From Haloarcula rubripromontorii (GTDB taxonomy: Archaea > Halobacteriota > Halobacteria > Halobacteriales > Haloarculaceae): a DNA stretch of 64,000 nt. The notes below the pieces were generated by a model. The model ran no database searches and was not told the DNA's origin. It saw only the letters and a list, made by a program, of their open reading frames with translations. The DNA is taken from assembly GCF_001280425.1 (NCBI RefSeq), contig NZ_LIUF01000001.1:724945-788944 (forward strand), in the 5' to 3' direction. Below are positions 9,461 to 17,296 of this stretch, one piece after another. The position numbers were made by a program, and so were the translations under genes. Each line of letters opens with the position of its first letter. Positions within the stretch are counted from its first letter, which is position 1.

Positions 9461-9586
9461 ATGAGAGACGAACGACGGACCGATTCGCACGCGCGCTGTC
9501 CCGTCCGACGCCGCTCGGCCGGCCGCGGCGGCGTCGACACGCGGGCACAGTGCGACGAACCGACGGCGAACCGTCCCACGAGATGA
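9461..9586 (+). CDS. Possible leader ORF coupled to nasA
   Basis: A 41-codon ATG frame located between the putative nasA promoter and the nasA start. Its TGA (9584-9586) overlaps the ATG of nasA (9583-9585) in an ATGA junction, the arrangement seen in coupled genes. The peptide is rich in arginine (about 11 of 41) and has two cysteines. No family is recognised. It may be a translated leader or only an untranslated 5' region with an open frame. Confidence 0.33.
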   Translation: MRDERRTDSHARCPVRRRSAGRGGVDTRAQCDEPTANRPTR

Positions 9587-11697
9587 GCTACTGGAAGCCA
9601 ACCACCTGCATGCGCTGTGCCGTCGGCTGTGGCCAGCAACAGCTCGGCGTCGACGAGGGGTACGGTATCGACACGGTTCGCGGGAACCGGAACCACCCCG
9701 TCTCGGAGGGGCTCGCCTGCGAGCGGGGCATCAGAGAGACGCAGAACCCGGACGGCGAGTGGCTCACGGAGCCGCTGGTCCGTCGCGGGGACACGCTCAA
9801 ACCCGCCTCCTGGTCGACGGCGCTGGGCATCGTCGCCTCCGAGTTCATCCAGACGATTGCGGAGGACCCGAACAGAATCGCCGTCCTGGGAAGCGGCCAG
9901 CAGACGAACGAGGCCGCCTACGCGCTGGGGAAACTCGCCCGCGCCGGCATCGGGACCGAACACTTCGACGCCAACACGACGCTGTGTATGTCCTCGGCTG
10001 TGAAAGCGTACTACGACGCCTTCGGCAGCGACGCGCCGCCGTGTACCTACGACGACATCCCGATGGCCGAAACCCACGTCGTCTGGGGGGCGAACCCGGC
10101 CGCGGCACACCCCGTCCTCTATCGCTGGCTCATCGACAGCGCGAGCGAGCCGGACAGCCGCCTCGTCGTCGTCGACCCGGTGCGGAGCGAGACCGCCGCC
10201 GACGCCGACCAGTACGTCCGGCTCGAGGCCGGGACGGACGTGGAACTGGCGCGCGCGGTCCTCGCGCGGCTGGTCGAGACCGACCGGGTCGACCGCGAGT
10301 TCGTCGAGGACCACACCGACGGCTACGACGAACTCGTCGAGTCGCTCCCGGCGGTCGAGCGCGCCGCGGACACCGCCGGCGTCTCCGTCGAGGCCGTCGA
10401 CGCGCTGGCCGACGCCTTCGAGGACCGGACGCTCGTCTACTGGGGGATGGGCGTCAACCAGAGCACGAACGGCACCGACGCCGCGCGGTCGCTCATCAAC
10501 CTGTGCCTGGCCTCGGGGAACATGGGACCCGGCAGCGGCCCGTTCTCGCTGACCGGCCAGGCCAACTCGATGGGTGCGCGCGTCGTCTCCTCGAAGGAGA
10601 CGTGGCCCGGTCACCGGCCGTTCGACGACGACGACCACCGGGCGGCGGTCGCCGACCACTGGGACGTACCGCTGGGCCGGCTCCCCGACTCGCCCGGGCC
10701 GGGGCCGGTCGGCATCGTCGACGAGATCAACCGCGGCCACATCGACGCCGTCTGGACGGTCGCGACGAACCCCGTCGTCGGGATGCCCGACGCCACGAAC
10801 GTCAGGCGGTCGCTGGACGACGTCTTCCTCGTCGTCCAGGACGCGTTCCGGTCGGAGACCGTCGAGTACGCCGACGTGGTGTTGCCGGCGGCGACCTGGG
10901 GCGAGAGCGAGGGCACGACGATGAACATGGAGCGGCGCGTCTCGAAGGTCACGGCCGTGACCGACACGGTCGACACCGTGTGGCGGGACCTCGATATCAT
11001 CGCCGCCATCGGCAACCGCATCGACGAGACGCTCTTCGACGGCCCGCCGGTCGACCCGGAGACCGTCTTCGAGGAGTTCGCGGCGCTGACCGAGGGCACC
11101 CCGGCCGACTGCTCGGGTATCACGTACGACCGCCTCGACAGGGAACTGGCCGTCCGGTGGCCCGCGCCAGACGCCGACAGCGAAGGTGGGTATCGGTACT
11201 ACGAGCCCGACGCCGACGACAAGACGTGGTCGTTCCCGACCGACACCGGCCGGGCACAGTTCACGACCGCGACGTACCAGGGGCTCCCAGAGCCGACGGA
11301 CGCGACCTATCCGCTGACGCTGACGACCGGGCGGCGGCCCGGGGCGTACAACACGGACGCCAGGACGGAGGGCGCGGACGACGGCGTCCCGACGGCCCGC
11401 ATCCACCCCGAGACGGCCGGCCAGTACGTCCAGCTGTTCGACCGCGGCCGGACCGTCGTCGAGTCGCGGCGAGGCAGCGTCACCGTCGACCTCGCGCCGG
11501 ACGACGCCGTCCCGCAGGGGACCATCTGGATGGACATCCACAACACCGCGGTCAACGAGCTGACGCTCCCGGCCGTCGACCCCGATTCGAACGAACCCAA
11601 CTACAAGCAGTGCGCCGTCCGTCTGGCGACGCCCGACACCTCCTCGACGGTGACCCGAAACGGGCTCCCGCGGAGCGGGACGCTCGGGGGCGACTGA
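9583..11697 (+). CDS. nasA: Assimilatory nitrate reductase (Mo-bisMGD oxidoreductase)
   Basis: A 704-residue molybdopterin oxidoreductase that would reduce nitrate to nitrite in the cytoplasm. An N-terminal 4Fe-4S site is formed by C9, C12, C16 and C46 (TCMRCAVGC ... GLACERG). The molybdenum ligand is probably C135 in TTLCMSSAV, the Nas/Nap-type cysteine. The C-terminal MGD-binding domain begins near YPLTLTTGRRPG. There is no twin-arginine signal, so the enzyme is intracellular. I chose the ATG at 9583 over a GTG at 9550 because the paralogue's conserved block aligns there and a short ORF ends in ATGA overlap. It is convergent with its paralogue. Confidence 0.88.
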   Translation: MSYWKPTTCMRCAVGCGQQQLGVDEGYGIDTVRGNRNHPVSEGLACERGIRETQNPDGEWLTEPLVRRGDTLKPASWSTALGIVASEFIQTIAEDPNRIAVLGSGQQTNEAAYALGKLARAGIGTEHFDANTTLCMSSAVKAYYDAFGSDAPPCTYDDIPMAETHVVWGANPAAAHPVLYRWLIDSASEPDSRLVVVDPVRSETAADADQYVRLEAGTDVELARAVLARLVETDRVDREFVEDHTDGYDELVESLPAVERAADTAGVSVEAVDALADAFEDRTLVYWGMGVNQSTNGTDAARSLINLCLASGNMGPGSGPFSLTGQANSMGARVVSSKETWPGHRPFDDDDHRAAVADHWDVPLGRLPDSPGPGPVGIVDEINRGHIDAVWTVATNPVVGMPDATNVRRSLDDVFLVVQDAFRSETVEYADVVLPAATWGESEGTTMNMERRVSKVTAVTDTVDTVWRDLDIIAAIGNRIDETLFDGPPVDPETVFEEFAALTEGTPADCSGITYDRLDRELAVRWPAPDADSEGGYRYYEPDADDKTWSFPTDTGRAQFTTATYQGLPEPTDATYPLTLTTGRRPGAYNTDARTEGADDGVPTARIHPETAGQYVQLFDRGRTVVESRRGSVTVDLAPDDAVPQGTIWMDIHNTAVNELTLPAVDPDSNEPNYKQCAVRLATPDTSSTVTRNGLPRSGTLGGD

Positions 11698-11751
11698 GAC
11701 GCGTCGAGGTCGGCGAGCCGGCGGATACGTTCTCGGTGACGGCAAGCCCCG

Positions 11752-13857
11752 TCAGTCGGCCGTGGCGGGCGGCAGTTCGGCCTCGGCGGCGACGAGGCGG
11801 GCGGCACACTGTTTGAAGTTCGGCTCGTCGGACTGAGGGTCACGGTCAGAGAGCGTCAGCCGGTTCGTCGCCGGGTGGTGAATCGGGAGCCACACCATCC
11901 CGCAGGGGACGCCCTCGTCCCGGTCGATGACGACCGTCGCGGAGCCGCGGCGGGTCTCGACGGTCAGCGTCCCGTCGGTGACGAGCCCGCTGTGTTCCTC
12001 GACCGTCTTGGGGTGGATGCGGGCCACCAGCGGCCCGGCCTCGCCGCCGCGGGACCGGACGCCGGTGTTGTACCCGTCGGCCTCGCGGGCGGTGGTCAGG
12101 GTCAGCGGGTAGTCGTCGTCGGTCGGTTCCGGAAGCGACCCCTGGCGGCCCGTCGAGAACTGCGCCCGGCCGGAGGGGGTCGGGAACGACCACGATTCGT
12201 CGTCGTAGTAGCGGTAGCCGCCGGCGCTGTCGGCGTCGGGAGCGGGCCACCTGACGGCGTGGTTCTCGTCGAGGCGCTCGTAGGTGATGCCCGAGCAGTC
12301 GGCGACCGTCCCCTCCGTGAGGGCGGTGAACTCGTCGAAGACGTCGGACGGGTCCGGCGACGTGCTCTCGAACAGGCCGGGGAACAGCCGCGAGCCGATG
12401 GTAGCGATGATGTCGATGTCCTGCCTGACGCCGCTCGGCACGTCGGTCGCCGACCGGACCCGGGAGATGGTCCGCTCCATGTTCGTGGTCGTCCCGTCGC
12501 TCTCGCCCCAGGTCGCCGCCGGCAACACCACGTCGGCGATCTCCGTCGTTTCGGTGTGGAAGGCGTCCTGCACGACGACGAAGGCGTCTTCGAGCGTCTC
12601 GCGGACGCTCTCGGCCTCGGGCATCCCGGCGACGGGGTTCGTGGCGACAGCCCAGACAGCCTCGGGACCATCTTCGAGCATCCCGACCGGACCGGGGCCG
12701 GTGTCGTCGGGCAGACGGTCGACGGGCACGTCCCAGTGGTCGGCGACGAGGCGGCGGTGGTCCGGGTCCTCGAAGGCGCGCTGGCCGGGCCAGGACCCCT
12801 TCGAGGAGCAGATGCGGGTCCCCATCGAGTTGGCCTGACCGGTCAGCGAGAACGGGCCGCCGCCGGGCCGGAGGTTCCCCGTCGCCAGCGTCAGGTCGAT
12901 GAGCGCCCGGGCGGTCTCAGTCCCCTGAACGTGCTGATTGATGCCCATGCCCCAGTAGACCAGCGCCCGCTGGTCGAGCACGTCGGCCAGCAGGTCCACC
13001 TCGGCCATCTCGACGCCGGCCTCGGCGGCCGCGTCCGTGGCGTCGGGCAGAGCCGCGAGCAGGTCCTCGAAGCCCTCCGTCGCCGCGTCGACGAACTCGC
13101 GGTCGACCCGCCCCGTCTCGACGATGCGGGCGAGGACGGCCCGGGCCAGCGCGAGGTCCTTCCCGGGGGCGGGCGCGACGTGGTGTTCGGCGTTCTCCGC
13201 GGTCTCCGAGCGGACGGGGTCGACGACGACGATCTCCACGTCCTCCTCGTCGGCGGCCTGCTGAATCCAGCGGAACATCACGGGGTGGGCGACCGCCGGG
13301 TTCGCCCCCCAGACGACGTGACGGTCGGCGTCGCTGATATCGGCGTAGGTACACGGCGGCGCGTCACTGCCGAAGGCCTGGTAGTAGGCGGTGACGGCGC
13401 TTGCCATGCACAGGGTCGTGTTGGCGTCGTAGTTGCGCGTGCCGAAGCCGCCACGGGCGACCTTCCCCAGCGCGTAGGCCGCCTCGTTTGTCTGCTGGCC
13501 GCTGCCCAGCACGGCAACGGAGTCGGGGTCCCGTTCGTGGACGGCCTGCAGTCCCTCGACGGCACGGGCCAGCGCCACGTCCCACTGGGTCTGGCGGAGT
13601 TCACCACCGCTGCGGACCATCGGCCGCGTGAGCCACTCCCCGTCGGGGGCCTTGCTCTCCCGGAGCCCGCGAGCGCATGCCAGTCCCTGACTGACCGGAT
13701 GGGCGGCATCGCCGCGGGCGGCGTCGATGCCGTACCCCTCGTCAGCCCCCTGGTGCATGTGTCCACAGCCGACGGCACACCGCATACACGTCGTCGGGAC
13801 CCAGTCGCTCACAGCCGTCCACGCGCCGTGACGACGCCCATTCGTCCAGTTTGGCAT
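11752..13857 (-). CDS. Second nitrate reductase-like Mo-bisMGD oxidoreductase (nasA paralogue)
   Basis: A 701-residue paralogue of the neighbouring nasA, facing it tail to tail with only 54 bases between. The Fe-S cysteines are C24, C27, C31 and C61; the molybdenum cysteine is C150 in TTLCMASAV. Long stretches match nasA, for example GSGQQTNEAAYALGK and SLTGQANSMG, so the pair arose by duplication, yet the two clearly differ along their length. It may be a second nitrate reductase, or a paralogue with another oxyanion as substrate. The ATG at 13857 was chosen over an upstream frame start at 13911, which would add an unconserved cysteine-containing leader. Confidence 0.85.
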   Translation of the reverse strand: MPNWTNGRRHGAWTAVSDWVPTTCMRCAVGCGHMHQGADEGYGIDAARGDAAHPVSQGLACARGLRESKAPDGEWLTRPMVRSGGELRQTQWDVALARAVEGLQAVHERDPDSVAVLGSGQQTNEAAYALGKVARGGFGTRNYDANTTLCMASAVTAYYQAFGSDAPPCTYADISDADRHVVWGANPAVAHPVMFRWIQQAADEEDVEIVVVDPVRSETAENAEHHVAPAPGKDLALARAVLARIVETGRVDREFVDAATEGFEDLLAALPDATDAAAEAGVEMAEVDLLADVLDQRALVYWGMGINQHVQGTETARALIDLTLATGNLRPGGGPFSLTGQANSMGTRICSSKGSWPGQRAFEDPDHRRLVADHWDVPVDRLPDDTGPGPVGMLEDGPEAVWAVATNPVAGMPEAESVRETLEDAFVVVQDAFHTETTEIADVVLPAATWGESDGTTTNMERTISRVRSATDVPSGVRQDIDIIATIGSRLFPGLFESTSPDPSDVFDEFTALTEGTVADCSGITYERLDENHAVRWPAPDADSAGGYRYYDDESWSFPTPSGRAQFSTGRQGSLPEPTDDDYPLTLTTAREADGYNTGVRSRGGEAGPLVARIHPKTVEEHSGLVTDGTLTVETRRGSATVVIDRDEGVPCGMVWLPIHHPATNRLTLSDRDPQSDEPNFKQCAARLVAAEAELPPATAD

Positions 13858-14034
13858 AAGATTACAGTACGTTCGGATGCCATTGTCGTACGTACATAGA
13901 TGAATACACACCGTATAACAGTGACTCTTTACGAAATACTTATTTCACCCGAGAGTATGTGACATCCGTCCACTAGATCGGTAGCACCGCCGGGTAACAA
14001 CAGTTTCTTTCTGACAGCGGTCAAACGGCCGCGT
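13858..14034. promoter_or_regulatory. Divergent promoter region, nasA paralogue / hemL
   Basis: A 177-base gap between two divergent genes. AT-rich tracts include a TATACGG-like word at about 13909-13916 (minus strand) for the nasA paralogue and AAATACTTATTT at about 13936-13947 on the plus strand for hemL. A TACGTTCGGAT word (13868-13878) resembles words in the narK/nasA gap. Confidence 0.4.
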
Positions 14035-15372
14035 ATGAACCACGAGCAGTCACGAGCGCTGTACGACCGCGCCCTGTCGGTGCTGTCGGGCGGCGTCAAC
14101 TCCTCCGTGCGAGCGACGCGGCCCTACCCGTTCTTCGTCGAGAAGGGGGACGGCGGGCATGTCATCGACGCCGACGGCAACCGCTACATCGATTTCGTCA
14201 TGGGCTACGGGCCGCTACTACTGGGCCACAGCCTGCCCGAACAGGTCCAGTCGGCCATCCAGCAACACGCCGCCGAGGGGCCGATGTACGGCGCCCCCAC
14301 CGAGGTCGAGGTCGAACTGGCCGAGTTCGTCACCCGGCACGTCCCCAGCGTCGAGATGCTGCGGTTCGTCAACAGCGGGACCGAGGCGACCGTCTCGGCG
14401 GTCCGACTGGCTCGTGGCTACACCGGGCGGGACAAGATAGTGGTGATGCAGAGCGGCTACCACGGCGCACAGGAGTCGACGCTGGTCGAGGGCGAGGGCG
14501 ACCACACCACACCCTCCAGCCCCGGCATCCCCGAGAGCTTCGCCGAACACACGCTGACGGTCCCGTTCAACGACGAGGACGCCGCCCGCGAGGTGTTCGA
14601 GGAACACGGCGACGACATCGCCGCGGTCCTCACGGAACCGATCCTCGGGAACTACGGCATCGTCCACCCGGTCGAGGGCTACCACGAGACGCTGCGGGAA
14701 CTGTGTGACGACCACGGCTCACTGCTGGTCTTCGACGAAGTCATCACCGGCTTCCGCGTCGGCGGCCTCCAGTGTGCCCAGGGCGCGTTCGACATCGACC
14801 CCGACATCACCACCTTCGGGAAGATAGTCGGCGGGGGCTTCCCAGTGGGCGCAATCGGCGGCAAGAGCGAAATCATCGAGCAGTTCACGCCCGCCGGCGA
14901 CGTGTTCCAGTCGGGCACGTTCTCGGGCCACCCGGTCACGATGGCCGCCGGGCTGGAGACGCTTCGGTATGCGGCTGAACACGACGTATACGACCACGTC
15001 AACGACCTCGGCGAGCGCCTCCGGGCGGGCCTACAGGACATCCTCGAAGACCAGGCCCCCGAGTACACCGTCGTCGGCCGCGACTCGATGTTCAAGGTCA
15101 TCTTCACCCGGGACGGGCCGGACTCCTTCGAGGGGCACTGCGAGGCCGGCTGCCAACAGCAGGAGTCGTGTCCCCGCTTTGATTACTGTCCGAAGACCGG
15201 CCACGACGTGACACAGGCCGAGACCGAGCGGTGGGAGCGGCTGTTCTGGCCCGCGATGAAGGAACAGGGCGTGTTCCTCACGGCGAACCAGTTCGAGTCA
15301 CAGTTCATCTGTGATGCCCACACAGGTGAAGACATAGAGAATGCGCTCGAAGCGTACAAAGAGGCGATATGA
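14035..15372 (+). CDS. hemL: Glutamate-1-semialdehyde 2,1-aminomutase
   Basis: A 445-residue class III PLP aminotransferase converting glutamate-1-semialdehyde to 5-aminolevulinate, the tetrapyrrole precursor needed for heme, siroheme and cobamide. The PLP lysine is K263 in [18 protein letters not shown], and substrate and phosphate contacts [15 protein letters not shown] are present. An insertion not found in bacterial HemL carries C369, C373, C379 and C385 (C-x3-C-x5-C-x5-C), enough to hold a metal or cluster. The gene lies next to the siroheme-dependent nitrite reductase island, which fits demand for tetrapyrrole, though hemL is also a core gene. Confidence 0.95.
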   Translation: MNHEQSRALYDRALSVLSGGVNSSVRATRPYPFFVEKGDGGHVIDADGNRYIDFVMGYGPLLLGHSLPEQVQSAIQQHAAEGPMYGAPTEVEVELAEFVTRHVPSVEMLRFVNSGTEATVSAVRLARGYTGRDKIVVMQSGYHGAQESTLVEGEGDHTTPSSPGIPESFAEHTLTVPFNDEDAAREVFEEHGDDIAAVLTEPILGNYGIVHPVEGYHETLRELCDDHGSLLVFDEVITGFRVGGLQCAQGAFDIDPDITTFGKIVGGGFPVGAIGGKSEIIEQFTPAGDVFQSGTFSGHPVTMAAGLETLRYAAEHDVYDHVNDLGERLRAGLQDILEDQAPEYTVVGRDSMFKVIFTRDGPDSFEGHCEAGCQQQESCPRFDYCPKTGHDVTQAETERWERLFWPAMKEQGVFLTANQFESQFICDAHTGEDIENALEAYKEAI

Positions 15373-15373
15373 A

Positions 15374-16174
15374 GTGAGCGACGACGACATCGCACTCTCG
15401 GAAAAGCGGATGTACGGCGAGAAGCGCCCGGAGACCCACGCGTACGTCGCGTCGGGGCTGGGCGTCACCCGCGTCGAAACGGCCGGCGGCCAGATCGGCC
15501 GGTTCAGCCTGAGCGAGCGATGCAACGCCCGCGACGTGGCCGGCGGAAGCGGCGAAGTCGCGGTCGCTACCGACGAGGACGTGCTCGTGTTGACCGACGA
15601 CGGCTTCGTCCCGACCGGGTTCGGCCCGGCCACCGCTGTCGGCTACGACGGCGCGGGCCTGCTGGCGGCCGGCGAGGGCCGCGTCGCCCGCTACGCTGAC
15701 GGCGACTGGGCCGAACTCGGAACCGTCGACGACGTTCGCGCCATCGATGGCGACCGCATCGCCGCGGCCGATGGCGTGTACGCCCTGCCGTCGCTCGACC
15801 GACTCGGCCTGATAGACGTGGCCGACGTGGCCGGCGACTACGCCGCGACCGAGAGCGGGCTGTACCGCCGGAACGGCGACGACTGGACCGAGGTTCGCTC
15901 GGGGAGTCACCGGGCCGTCGCCGCCGACGGCGAGCGCGTCCACGCCGCCGCGGCGGATGGACTGTACGAACTGACAGCCGGCGGCTGGGAGCCATGTGCG
16001 TTGCCGGCGACCGAGCGCGTGGTCGACGTGGTTCACGGCGACGACACCTACGCCATCACCGAGAACGGCACCTTCCTCGTTGCGACCGCGGCCGAGGCGA
16101 CCGCCGACGGACAGGGCGGCTGGCGACAGCGCTCGCTGGGCGTCCCCGATGTCGTCGGCGTCGCCGTGGCCTGA
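15374..16174 (+). CDS. Beta-propeller protein, HVO_0234-like
   Basis: A roughly 266-residue acidic protein made of repeated short beta-strand units (for example VAVATDEDVLVLTDDG, GLLAAGEGRVARYADGDW, RVHAAAADGLYELTAGGW), as expected for a beta-propeller. I believe it matches the haloarchaeal family known from Haloferax HVO_0234; its function is unknown. The GTG at 15374 follows the hemL stop by one base and gives a start (VSDDDIALSEKRMYG) that looks conserved; an ATG at 15341 would overlap hemL. It is likely co-transcribed with hemL. Confidence 0.78.
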   Translation: MSDDDIALSEKRMYGEKRPETHAYVASGLGVTRVETAGGQIGRFSLSERCNARDVAGGSGEVAVATDEDVLVLTDDGFVPTGFGPATAVGYDGAGLLAAGEGRVARYADGDWAELGTVDDVRAIDGDRIAAADGVYALPSLDRLGLIDVADVAGDYAATESGLYRRNGDDWTEVRSGSHRAVAADGERVHAAAADGLYELTAGGWEPCALPATERVVDVVHGDDTYAITENGTFLVATAAEATADGQGGWRQRSLGVPDVVGVAVA

Positions 16175-16269
16175 CCCCGACAGCAGTAATCGGCCGCGTG
16201 CCTGTCTCACGCGCCACACCCGCTTACAGAACCGAAACAGGGTTTAGCCCGGGCAGCCACCCACCGCAC

Positions 16270-17124
16270 ATGATTATCCCCGGAGCTGATACGCAGGCGT
16301 TCGCGGCGACTCTCGCCGAGGCGACCGGCGAGCAGCTGGGACGGGTCGAGTACGAGCGGTTCCCCGACGGCGAGCACGTCGTCCGCGTGCCCGAGGCGGT
16401 CTCGGGCGAACGAGCCGTCGTCGTTGCCTCGACCGTCGACAGCGACGCCCACGTACAGGTACTCCAGTTGCAGGACGCGGCCCGCGAGAGCGGAGCCAGC
16501 GAGGTCGTCACTGTGATCCCGTACATGGGCTACGCCCGGCAGGACGAGGCGTTCAAGCCCGGCGAGCCGGTTTCCTCGCGGGCGATGGCCCACGCTATCT
16601 CGACCGGGACGGACCGCGTGGTGACGGTGAACCCCCACGAGCCGGCCGTCTGTGACTTCTTCGACGTGCCGGCCACCCACGTCGACGCCGCGAGCGTCCT
16701 CGCGGACCCGCTGCCGGACACCCTCGAAGACCCGCTCTTCCTCTCGCCCGACGAAGGCGCAATCGACCTTGCGAGGACAGTCCGGGACGCCTACGGCGAG
16801 GGTGAAACGGACTTCTTCGAGAAGGACCGCGACTACGACACCGGCGACATCGAAATCCGACCCAGCGACGCGCCGGTCGAGGGCCGGGACGTGGTGCTTG
16901 TCGACGACATCATCGCCACCGGGTCGACGATGAGTGAGTCGGTCAGCGTCCTCGGCGACCGCGACGCACAACGGGTGTTCGTCACCTGCGTCCACCCGAT
17001 GCTCGCCAGCAATGCCCTGACAAAGCTCAACACCGCCGGCGTCGAGGCCGTCTACGGCACGGACACGCTCGAACGCGCCGTCAGCGAGGTCAGCGCCGCG
17101 CCGGTCGTCGCAGACCAGTTGTAG
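16270..17124 (+). CDS. prs: Ribose-phosphate diphosphokinase (PRPP synthetase)
   Basis: A 284-residue enzyme that makes PRPP from ribose 5-phosphate and ATP for purine, pyrimidine, histidine and tryptophan synthesis. The PRPP-binding loop DVVLVDDIIATGSTM is near residues 206-220, and the catalytic N-terminal segment with FPDGE and PYMGYARQDEAF is present. It is shorter than bacterial Prs (about 310-320), which is normal for archaeal class enzymes. The ATG at 16270 gives the family's usual MIIPG start; a longer in-frame extension falls inside the previous gene's end. Confidence 0.94.
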   Translation: MIIPGADTQAFAATLAEATGEQLGRVEYERFPDGEHVVRVPEAVSGERAVVVASTVDSDAHVQVLQLQDAARESGASEVVTVIPYMGYARQDEAFKPGEPVSSRAMAHAISTGTDRVVTVNPHEPAVCDFFDVPATHVDAASVLADPLPDTLEDPLFLSPDEGAIDLARTVRDAYGEGETDFFEKDRDYDTGDIEIRPSDAPVEGRDVVLVDDIIATGSTMSESVSVLGDRDAQRVFVTCVHPMLASNALTKLNTAGVEAVYGTDTLERAVSEVSAAPVVADQL

Positions 17125-17148
17125 TCACGCCTTGTTTGAGCGGGGACG

Positions 17149-17190
17149 TCACTCCGACGCTTCCGCAGCCGCGACCGGAGCAATCGCGAT
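17149..17190 (-). pseudogene. Displaced second copy of the ileS 3' coding end
   Basis: On the minus strand this encodes IAIAPVAAAEASE and a stop codon, against IAIAPVAAVEASD and stop at the true ileS end 148 bases upstream in the gene's direction. Over the 33 best-aligned bases (17158-17190 against 17306-17338) 28 match. Four of the five differences are at third codon positions, so the copy appears to have diverged while it was coding. It is separated from ileS by a hairpin-rich element. Confidence 0.72.
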
Positions 17191-17296
17191 CCCGCATCCA
17201 CCTTTTTCAGCGTCGGGTTCGCTCGCGATACTCGCGAACCGCTCCTTGAAAAACGTGGGTGAAAAAGCAGCACGCTCCCTCCGGTCGCGTGCTGTT
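17191..17296 (-). repeat. Hairpin-rich dispersed element behind ileS
   Basis: A 106-base element between the ileS stop and the displaced 3' end. In gene orientation it has a GC hairpin and T5, then CCCACGTTTTTC (17248-17259), an inner inverted repeat GGTTCGC/GCGAACC (17217-17239), and GAAAAAGGTGG (17198-17208). The outer CCAC(C/G)TTTTTC words form an imperfect inverted repeat (10 of 11 bases). Two related elements lie at 47914-48065 and 48105-48203. No coding capacity for a transposase. Confidence 0.72.
17262..17294 (-). terminator. Hairpin plus T5 behind ileS
   Basis: An 8-bp stem CAGCACGC/GCGTGCTG (17268-17275 with 17287-17294) followed, in the ileS direction, by a run of five T. It looks like an intrinsic-type terminator and is part of the dispersed element. 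Confidence 0.5.

Noticed and set aside
9385-11745. 786-codon minus-strand frame opposite nasA
   Set aside because: Antisense shadow. The plus strand has complete Fe-S and molybdopterin motifs; the minus frame is Arg/Gly/Val-rich without any domain.
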